From the NCBI RefSeq assembly GCF_003448965.1, contig NZ_QRGC01000012.1, positions 1 to 64,000 of the forward strand: DNA of 64,000 bases. Direction: 5' to 3'. Under the pieces are notes generated by a model. The model was not told the DNA's origin and did no database searches. It saw nothing but the letters and a program-made list of their open reading frames with translations. This DNA comes from Oceanicella sp. SM1341. Its GTDB lineage: Bacteria > Pseudomonadota > Alphaproteobacteria > Rhodobacterales > Rhodobacteraceae. Shown piece by piece: positions 58,141-64,000 of the stretch. The translations under genes and the position numbers were made by a program. Positions within the stretch are counted from its first letter, which is position 1. Each line of letters starts with the position of its first letter.

Positions 58141-60018
58141 TCAACGCAGCGCGCCGGCGGCGCGCAGCTGCTCGGCCTTCGCCTCGTCCCACCACCACAG
58201 GCTGATCTCGCCCATGGAGTAGGGGGGCAGGGGGTCGGGCCGGCCGAAGAGGTCGAGATAGGCGATGGTGTGGGAGCCCTTGTACCAGTTCGGCACCCAG
58301 ATGTGCATGGCGCGCAGCACCCGGTCGAGCGCGTGGACGGCGGTGTTGAGCTCCTCGCGGCTCTGCGCCTTCACGATGTCGGTGATCAGCGTGTCGACGG
58401 CCGGGTTGGCGATGCCGGTGAGGTTGGCCGAGCCCTGGGTGTCGGCGCCCTGCGAGCCGAAGATCTGGCGCAGCTCGTCGCCCGGGGTCATCGACATCAC
58501 GTAGCGCTGCGAGGTGATGTCATAGTCGAAGGCCTTGCGGCGCTCCTCCTCCTGCGTCGCGTCGATGGAGCGGATGCTGGCGTCCACGCCGAGGCGGCGC
58601 ATGTTGTCGATCCAGGGCGTGATGATGCGCTCCATCGACGGGCTGTCGTTAAGGAAGACGAGGCTGAGCACCTGGCCGTCGGCATTGGTGCGCTTGCCGT
58701 TCTGCACCGTCCAGCCGGCCTCGTCGAGCAGGCGGCCGGCCTGGCGCAGCACGCGCCGGTCGAGCTGCTCGGTGGAGGAGACCGGGGGCACGTAGGCGGG
58801 CTCGGTGAACACCGTCTCGGGCAGGTTCTCGCGCAGGGGCTCGAGCAGGGCGAGCTCGGCCTCCGAGGGCATGCCCTCCGCCTTCAGCTCCGAATTCTCC
58901 CAGAAGGAGGTGGTGCGCTTGTACTGGTCGTAGAACAGCGCCTTGTTGGACCACTCGAAATTGAACACCAGCGCCAGCGCCTCGCGCACCCGGGGGTCCT
59001 TGAACTTGTCGCGGCGCATGTTGAACCAGAAGCCTTGCGTGCCCGAGGGGGTGGCGTCCTCGATCACCTCGGTCTTCACCCAGCCCTTGTCGAGGGCGGG
59101 GAAGTGGTAGGATTCGGCCCAGAGCTTGGAGAGATACTCCTCGCGGAAGTTGTAGCCGCCGCCCTTGAAGGCCTCGAAGGCGGCGGTGTAGTCGCCGTAA
59201 TACTCGAAGCGGATTTCGTCGAAATTGTTCTGGCCGACGTTCACGGGCAGGTCCTTTGCCCAGTAATCGTCGCGGCGCTTGTAGGTGATCTGGCGGCCGG
59301 GGTCGGCGCGCTCGACCTCGTAGGGGCCGGAGCCGAGAGGGGCGGTGAGGCCGGAGGCGGCGAAATCGTGGCTGTCGAAGAAGGCCTTCGAGAGGATGGG
59401 CATCTGGCCGGCGGTGAGCGGCAGGTCGCGGGTGTTCGCGCCCTCGCGGAAGGTGAATTTCACCTTGTGCGGGCCCAGTGCCTCCACCCCCTCGAAATCG
59501 GCGAACTGGATGCCGTAGGAGGGCGTGCCCTTCTCGCGCAGGGTGGTGTAGGTGAAGACGACGTCCTCGGCGGTGATGGGCGAGCCGTCGGCGAAGGTCG
59601 CCTCGGGGCGCATGTCGAAGATCACCCAGGAGCGGTCGGCGGGGTATTCGACCCGGGAGGCGACGAGGCCGTACTGGCTGTCGGGCTCATCGGCCGAGCC
59701 GGTCATCAGGCTGTCGAAGAGCAGGCCGAGGCCCTGGGCCGAGTTGCCCTTCAGGATGAAGGGGTTGAGGCTGTCGAACGTGCCGAAGGCCCAGGTGGAA
59801 TGGATGCCGCCCTTCGGCGCCTCGGGGTTCACGTAGTCGAAATGCGCGAAGCCCTCGGGGTATTTCAGGTCTCCGAAGACCGAGAGCCCGTGGGATATGG
59901 TGATGTCGTCTGAGGCATCTGCCCCGGTTTCGGCCCCGAGCGGCAGGGGATGGGCTGCGAGCAGCGCGAGCGCGGCGAACGCGGCGCGCCAGTGGGCGGA
60001 ACGGGGCATGGACACCAT
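58141..60018 (-). CDS. yejA: peptide ABC transporter substrate-binding protein (YejA type)
   Basis: A 625-residue periplasmic protein of the SBP_bac_5 family. A signal peptide (WRAAFAALALLAAHPLPLGA) is followed by HGLSVFGDLKYPEGFAHFDYVNPEAPKGG, a YejA hallmark, and family motifs such as FEWSNKALFYDQYKRTTSFWENSEL. It delivers peptides to YejBEF. Start ATG 60018 follows GGGAG by six bases and gives a good signal peptide. It is the first gene of the operon, with a candidate promoter at 60050-60078. Confidence 0.95.
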   Translation of the reverse strand: MVSMPRSAHWRAAFAALALLAAHPLPLGAETGADASDDITISHGLSVFGDLKYPEGFAHFDYVNPEAPKGGIHSTWAFGTFDSLNPFILKGNSAQGLGLLFDSLMTGSADEPDSQYGLVASRVEYPADRSWVIFDMRPEATFADGSPITAEDVVFTYTTLREKGTPSYGIQFADFEGVEALGPHKVKFTFREGANTRDLPLTAGQMPILSKAFFDSHDFAASGLTAPLGSGPYEVERADPGRQITYKRRDDYWAKDLPVNVGQNNFDEIRFEYYGDYTAAFEAFKGGGYNFREEYLSKLWAESYHFPALDKGWVKTEVIEDATPSGTQGFWFNMRRDKFKDPRVREALALVFNFEWSNKALFYDQYKRTTSFWENSELKAEGMPSEAELALLEPLRENLPETVFTEPAYVPPVSSTEQLDRRVLRQAGRLLDEAGWTVQNGKRTNADGQVLSLVFLNDSPSMERIITPWIDNMRRLGVDASIRSIDATQEEERRKAFDYDITSQRYVMSMTPGDELRQIFGSQGADTQGSANLTGIANPAVDTLITDIVKAQSREELNTAVHALDRVLRAMHIWVPNWYKGSHTIAYLDLFGRPDPLPPYSMGEISLWWWDEAKAEQLRAAGALR

Positions 60019-60049
60019 CGGCAACTCCCTGTTGCGGAATTCCCGGCCA

Positions 60050-60078
60050 AGGGTATTTGCGCGCGCAGTGCGTTGCAA
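60050..60078 (-). promoter_or_regulatory. candidate promoter of the yej operon
   Basis: On the minus strand TTGCAA (60073-60078) and TACCCT (complement of 60050-60055) are 17 bases apart, about 32 bases before yejA. The -10 box is weak, but TTGCAA is also the -35 candidate before pdhA. Confidence 0.45.
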
Positions 60079-60387
60079 GCCGCTACCCTGCCTCGCGGTC
60101 CGCAACAGGGGCGATCACGCGAGATTGTGACCGGGCGTGCAGCCCCGGACGGCGCGCGCGGGCCGAACGGCGCGGGGCGGCGCGGGGAAACGCCCGCCTT
60201 GCCGAGGGGGCCTCGCGGCCCCCGCAGCGCGGCGGGCGTGGCGAAGGCCCGGGCCGGGCCTCCGCCCCCGGCAGCCCCGGGGCCAGGGCAGGGGGCCGGC
60301 TTTCCGGCCGCAGGCGGGAAGGACCGGCGCGGCGCCGGCAGGCCGGGCGGGACGCCGGAGGCCTCAAGCGGCGAGCGGACAAGAAAA
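60079..60387. other. GC-rich spacer between yejA and the cytochrome c terminator
   Basis: No supportable gene; translations are Arg/Ala/Pro/Gly-rich in all frames. Nothing structured stands out apart from the terminator that follows. Confidence 0.5.
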
Positions 60388-60416
60388 AGCGCGCGCCGCG
60401 GGACGCGGCGCGCGCT
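60388..60416 (-). terminator. intrinsic terminator of the cytochrome c gene
   Basis: AGCGCGCGCCGCG (60388-60400) pairs perfectly with CGCGGCGCGCGCT (60404-60416) around the loop GGA. On the minus strand the 13-bp stem is followed by TTTTCTT. It lies about 50 bases after the cytochrome stop. Confidence 0.9.
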
Positions 60417-60465
60417 CTGAGGCTGCGTCTGCCGGAGGCAGGGCCCGGTCCGGCCGGGGCAGGTG

Positions 60466-60975
60466 TCAGTTCTGGGCGGCGAGGTAGGCCGCGACGTCGG
60501 CCCCGTCCTGGTAGTCGCGGAAGCCGGCGAAGCTCATCTTGGTGCCGGGCACGAATTCCTTCGGCTTGTGCAGGAAGTGGGCGATCTTCTCGGCGGTCCA
60601 CTCACCCTCGGCCTCGGCCATGGCGGAGGAGTAATTGTAGCCCTCGACACCGCCCATGTCGCGGCCGACCACGTGGAACAGGGTGGGGCCCACGCCGTTC
60701 GCGCCGTCCTCGAGCTTGTGGCAGGCCTTGCACTTGCCGAATTCCTTTTCGCCGTTGGCGACATCGGCCTGGGCGATGAGGGCGGCGTAGTCGACCTCCT
60801 CCTCCTCCTCGGCGGGGGCGTCGGAATCGGCCACCTCGAGAACATAGGCCGCCTCGCCCTCGCCATGGCCGCCGCCGAAATACAGCGGGTCGGCGACGAA
60901 GAAGCGCACGCCCAGAAAGACCAGCAGGCTGGCGCAGAGGCCGGCGACGATCTTGGTGATCTCCATCGTGTTCAT
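60466..60975 (-). CDS. membrane-anchored cytochrome c (CycM/c552 type)
   Basis: A 169-residue protein with an uncleaved N-terminal anchor (IVAGLCASLLVFLGVRFFVA, about residues 9-28). An acidic flexible linker (EEEEEEVD region, 50-62) leads to a class I cytochrome c domain with heme motif CKACH at residues 82-86 and an axial Met in GTKMSFAGF. Such cytochromes shuttle electrons from the bc1 complex to terminal oxidases while tethered to the membrane. Start ATG 60975; ATG 60966 is an alternative. It is transcribed away from pheA and ends at a strong terminator. Confidence 0.93.
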   Translation of the reverse strand: MNTMEITKIVAGLCASLLVFLGVRFFVADPLYFGGGHGEGEAAYVLEVADSDAPAEEEEEVDYAALIAQADVANGEKEFGKCKACHKLEDGANGVGPTLFHVVGRDMGGVEGYNYSSAMAEAEGEWTAEKIAHFLHKPKEFVPGTKMSFAGFRDYQDGADVAAYLAAQN

Positions 60976-61298
60976 CAGGTTTCTTACCTTTGCTCCCGCC
61001 CGGCTTTGCCCGGGCCAATTGCTGTTGCCCGCCGGCGCGGGCCGTTGCTGTTGCCCGCTCCGGGCGGGGCCGTCTCCGCGTGCGCCGGGGCGCCGCGCTT
61101 CTCCCTCTCCCCCTGCCGCCGGAGCTGGCCGAGGGGGCCGCGCCCCGCCGGAACGGGGCCGCAAACCCGCGCGCACGGCTCGCCCGAGGGCCTCCGCACA
61201 CGCCTTGCCCGATTTTTAGCCGCTTCCCCACGTGCCCCGCAAGGTGTAGAAGGCGCGACCATTCGCCGTGCCGAGCATACGTCCGAGGAAATGAATCA
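60976..61298. promoter_or_regulatory. divergent region between cytochrome c and pheA, with a direct repeat
   Basis: A 323-base region that must carry both promoters. The 14-base sequence TTGCTGTTGCCCGC occurs at 61019-61032 and again at 61045-61058 (26-bp period). GAGGAA at 61285-61290 is the pheA Shine-Dalgarno. I could not settle on a -35/-10 pair. Confidence 0.4.
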
Positions 61299-62156
61299 AT
61301 GAATACCACGCAGGGCCGCATCGCCTTCCAGGGCGAGCTGGGAGCATATTCGCATCAGGCCTGCGTGGAGGCGTTTCCCCAGATGGAACCCTTGCCGTGC
61401 AACACCTTCGAGGGCGCGATTGCCGCGGTGCGCGAAGGCCGGGCCGAGCTCGCGATGCTGCCGGTGGAGAACTCCACCTATGGCCGGGTGGCGGACATCC
61501 ATTCGCTGCTGCCGGGCTCGGGCCTCTACATCGTGGGCGAGCATTTCGTGCGCGTGCACATCTGCCTGCTCGGGGTGCCGGGCGCCAAGCTCGCCGACGT
61601 GCGCGAGGCGGTGAGCCACACGGTGCTGCTCGGCCAGTGCCGCGGCTTCCTCGAGAGCCACGGCATCGCGCGCGTGACGGATTCCGACACGGCGGGCGCC
61701 GCGAAACACGTGGCGGCCGAGGGCAAGCCCGCGCGCGCCGCCCTCGCCTCCGAGCTCGCCGGCTCGATCTACGGCCTCGAGGTGCTGGCGAAGAACATCG
61801 AGGACAACAGCCACAACACCACCCGTTTCCTGGTGATGTCGCCGCGCAAGATCGAGGCCGCCCCGCAGGAGCCGGAGGTGATCACCACCTTCGTCTTCCA
61901 GGTGCGCAACATCCCCGCCGCGCTCTACAAGGCGATGGGCGGTTTCGCCACCAACGGCGTGAACATGACCAAGCTGGAGAGCTACATGGTGGGCGGCAAC
62001 TTTACCGCCACCCAGTTCTACGCCGACATCACCGGCCACCCGGAAGACCCCGCCGTGCGCCGCGCGCTCGACGAGCTGCGCTACTTCACCACGAACGTGG
62101 CGATCCTCGGTGTCTACCCCGCGTCGGAACTCCGCCGGGAGCAGGCCGAGGCCTGA
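61299..62156 (+). CDS. pheA: prephenate dehydratase
   Basis: A 285-residue enzyme converting prephenate to phenylpyruvate in phenylalanine synthesis; no chorismate mutase domain is fused. The catalytic domain shows IAFQGELGAYSHQAC at the start, LPVENSTYGRV, and the catalytic Thr-Arg-Phe in NTTRFLVMSP at about residue 190. A C-terminal ACT domain (about 205-275) would sense phenylalanine, though the usual ESRP motif reads LESYM here. Start ATG 61299 follows GAGGAA by eight bases. The last codons and the stop are part of a 24-bp tandem duplication. Confidence 0.95.
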   Translation: MNTTQGRIAFQGELGAYSHQACVEAFPQMEPLPCNTFEGAIAAVREGRAELAMLPVENSTYGRVADIHSLLPGSGLYIVGEHFVRVHICLLGVPGAKLADVREAVSHTVLLGQCRGFLESHGIARVTDSDTAGAAKHVAAEGKPARAALASELAGSIYGLEVLAKNIEDNSHNTTRFLVMSPRKIEAAPQEPEVITTFVFQVRNIPAALYKAMGGFATNGVNMTKLESYMVGGNFTATQFYADITGHPEDPAVRRALDELRYFTTNVAILGVYPASELRREQAEA

Positions 62157-62181
62157 CGCCGGGAGCAGGCCGAGGCCTGAC
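62134..62181. repeat. 24-bp tandem duplication across the pheA stop codon
   Basis: Two exact 24-base copies, 62134-62157 and 62158-62181, with the first six bases of a third (62182-62187). Copy 1 holds the last seven codons of pheA (ending REQAEA) and its TGA; copy 2 repeats them in the untranslated region. Because 24 is a multiple of three, deletion of a unit would not change the protein. Confidence 0.9.
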
Positions 62182-62420
62182 GCCGGGCGCCGACCCCCGA
62201 CTGCGCGTCAGGGGAGGAGCCGTCGGACGGAGACTCGTCGCAGCCTCAGCCAGCGGAGGCCTCACGGGCCCGGCCGGCCCCCGCGCGGGCGGCGCCCCCG
62301 GCCTCCGGCGCGCGGGATGTGCGGCGATGGTGCTGGCGGGCCAACCTTCCGGCCCCCTCCGCCAGACGTGCGACGCGGCTGCCCCGCCCGCCTGGTGCCG
62401 GTGGCTCGCGGCCCCCGCTC

Positions 62421-63380
62421 TCACACCTTTCCGGCGGCCCAGGCCTCGAGCAGGGTGCGGGCGATGGCGCCCTTGCGCGCGGCGCGCAGCCAGGGCGAGA
62501 GGCCGGCGAAGCTTTCCATCACCTCCTGGCGGGTCACCCAGCGGGCGTCCTCGATCTCGGCGGGGTCGATGGTGATGTCGGTGCCCAGCGCCTCCGCGCC
62601 GCAGCCCATCATCAGCGAGGCGGGGAAGGGCCAGGGCTGGCTGGCGAGGATGCGCACCGCGCCGAGGCGGATGCCCGATTCCTCGAACACCTCGCGCCGG
62701 CAGGCGGCCTCCACCGTCTCGCCCGGTTCCACGAAGCCCGCGAGCAGCGAGTACATGCCCTCCGGCCAGCCCGGCGAGCGGCCCAGCAGCACCTTGTCGC
62801 CGTAGGTGGCGAGCACGATCACCACCGGGTCGGTGCGCGGGAAGTGATGTGCGCCGCAGGAGGGGCAGTCGCGCTGCCAGCCGCCCTGGGCGGGCTCGCT
62901 GCGGGTGCCGCAGCGGGCGCAGAACGGGTGGATCTCGTGCCAGCCGAGCACGGCCTTGGCGGTGGCGGCGTCGCCCGCGTCGTCGGGGGTGAGCTCGGCC
63001 ATCACGGCGCGCAGGTCGGTGAAGGCGTGGTTCTCGGGCAGGCCGGGCATCACGTTCGAGGTGCGGTCGATGAACTCGGCCATGCCGGCGGCGTCGGCCT
63101 CCGGATCCTCCCAGGCGGAGACGTCATGGGCGAAGCGCGGCGCGCCGTCCTCGAGGCCGAGGAACACCGGCGCGTCGCGCGCGGGCGCGAGCACCGCGGC
63201 ATCGGTGGGCAGCCAGGCGAGCGCCGGCGCGGGGCTCAGGTGCATGAGCGGCTTGCCGCGCCAGATCGCCAGCGAGCGGGCGTCGGGATGGGTGAGCAGG
63301 CCGGAGGCACCGGCGCGCAGGTGGGCGGCGCGGTCGATGCGCTCGGCCCCGAAGGTGATGTCGGTCTCGAGTGTGGTCAT
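62421..63380 (-). CDS. nudC: NADH pyrophosphatase / NAD-cap hydrolase
   Basis: A 319-residue Nudix hydrolase that cleaves NAD(H) and removes NAD caps from RNA. The zinc ribbon is CARCG plus CPSCG at about residues 146-166. The Nudix box GFVEPGETVEAACRREVFEE, continuing with SG, lies near residue 208. The NudC-specific SQPWPFPASLMMG follows. Length is normal for the alphaproteobacterial form. Start ATG 63380 (MTTLETDITFG) gives the expected N-terminal domain; no strong Shine-Dalgarno is visible. It converges with pheA and diverges from the FAD oxidoreductase gene. Confidence 0.95.
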   Translation of the reverse strand: MTTLETDITFGAERIDRAAHLRAGASGLLTHPDARSLAIWRGKPLMHLSPAPALAWLPTDAAVLAPARDAPVFLGLEDGAPRFAHDVSAWEDPEADAAGMAEFIDRTSNVMPGLPENHAFTDLRAVMAELTPDDAGDAATAKAVLGWHEIHPFCARCGTRSEPAQGGWQRDCPSCGAHHFPRTDPVVIVLATYGDKVLLGRSPGWPEGMYSLLAGFVEPGETVEAACRREVFEESGIRLGAVRILASQPWPFPASLMMGCGAEALGTDITIDPAEIEDARWVTRQEVMESFAGLSPWLRAARKGAIARTLLEAWAAGKV

Positions 63381-63573
63381 GTCAGGGCTGCTGCCCGCCT
63401 CGTGCTTGATGGCCCGGCGCTGCGGGCTCTGGCTGGTGTGCGGCCGGGCGCGGGCCGCCTGGGTGTGTCCGGGAAAACCGCGCGCGGGCGGCGGCTCGTG
63501 GGTCGGCGCAGCTTGCATCATCCGCCGCGCCGCCGCAATGTCGCGACGAAATACCATCAAGCAGGAGTGATAT

Positions 63574-64000
63574 ATGGGTTCCGCGTCGCGTCGTGCACTT
63601 GTGGTCGGAGCGGGAGTGAACGGGCTGAGCACCGCGCGTGCGCTCCTGCACCGCGGCTGGGATGTGGAGGTGCTGGAAGCCGGCCCGCTGCCCAACCCGC
63701 ATGCCGCCTCCTACGACTATCACCGCCTCATCCGCCCGCATTACGCCGACCACCCCGGCTATGCCCGCCGCTTCGGCGAGGCACTGGCCGCCTGGGAGGG
63801 GGTGTGGCGCGACCTCGGCGCCACCCATTACGTGCCGCGCGGCATGGTGGCGCTCAGCCGCAGCCCGGGAGACTGGTCGGAGCGCGCGGGCGAGAGCCTC
63901 GCCGCCCATGGCATCGCCCATGCGGTGCTGCCGGCGGAGGAGCTTGCCGCCCGGTTCCCGCATCTCGAGACCGGGGGCGTGCGCTCGGCGCTCTGGACCG
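63574..64000 (+). CDS. FAD-dependent oxidoreductase (DAO family), cut by the window edge
   Basis: The first 142 residues are visible. The dinucleotide-binding motif VVGAGVNGLSTARALLHRGWDVEVLEAG is complete (GxGxxG, then a Glu ending strand 2). The next part, YDYHRLIRPHYADHPGYARRFGEALAAWE, resembles sarcosine oxidase/DAO-family amine oxidases. It likely oxidises an amino acid or N-methyl amine. AGGAG lies six bases before ATG 63574. The rest of the gene is outside the window. Confidence 0.85.
   Translation, partial: MGSASRRALVVGAGVNGLSTARALLHRGWDVEVLEAGPLPNPHAASYDYHRLIRPHYADHPGYARRFGEALAAWEGVWRDLGATHYVPRGMVALSRSPGDWSERAGESLAAHGIAHAVLPAEELAARFPHLETGGVRSALWT

Overview
The window is a stretch of very GC-rich chromosome (I estimate about 70% G+C) from an alphaproteobacterium, most likely of the Rhodobacterales (Rhodobacteraceae/Paracoccaceae). 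The evidence is gene content and order: ETF-QO next to a TPR protein and ispE; a PdhA-PdhB-PdhC operon with a lipoyl domain on E1 beta; DUF4169; a membrane-bound formate dehydrogenase locus with DUF3305, DUF3306, DUF6494 and DUF6505 partners; and a membrane-anchored CycM-like cytochrome c. I found no rRNA, tRNA, CRISPR array, insertion sequence, phage gene or replication origin. Both edges cut through genes.

Region by region: (1) 1-7740, core metabolism: a cut-off membrane protein, greA, ETF-QO, a TPR protein, ispE and cysE. (2) 8260-15788, minus strand: the pyruvate dehydrogenase operon, an FtsB/DivIC-like protein, class I aldolase, an exported Sel1-like protein and DUF4169. (3) 16037-22281: a BMP-type ABC importer (binding protein, double ATPase, two permeases) whose last gene encodes a CodA-family deaminase carrying Cys where E. 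coli CodA has Asp314, a change associated with 5-methylcytosine deamination. (4) 22492-26771: a lipoprotein, a GNAT enzyme, an ectoine-hydrolase-like M24 protein, a thioesterase, a small Cys protein and a GntR regulator. (5) 26836-33785: a LysR regulator, a tripartite tricarboxylate-type (TTT) importer, a quinate/shikimate dehydrogenase and a QuiC-type 3-dehydroshikimate dehydratase. This is probably an uptake-and-conversion module taking shikimate-like compounds to protocatechuate. (6) 34118-39345: an RTX/PD40 secreted protein, then a permuted ATP-grasp / alpha-E / transglutaminase trio. (7) 39491-40414: a DMT transporter. (8) 40422-54207: a 13.8-kb formate dehydrogenase locus. The minus-strand arm holds DUF3305, DUF3306, a TorD-like chaperone, a TAT peptide, FdhA, FdhB, FdhC, a WD40-cytochrome c fusion and a 45-residue membrane peptide. 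The plus-strand arm holds a multi-cluster Fe-S protein, DUF6494, Mrp, a biotin/lipoate-ligase-like protein and DUF6505. (9) 54344-60018: a Yej-type peptide ABC importer. (10) 60466-64000: cytochrome c, prephenate dehydratase, NudC and the start of a FAD oxidoreductase.

The strongest leads for something undescribed are the formate dehydrogenase accessory genes (several DUFs plus a WD40-cytochrome fusion and a tiny partner peptide), the ABC importer tied to a CodA-type enzyme with an altered specificity residue, and several short tandem-repeat arrays between genes. Long, very GC-rich, apparently non-coding spacers recur, one of them inside an ABC operon. All functions come from reading the sequence and knowledge of the families; no database search was run.
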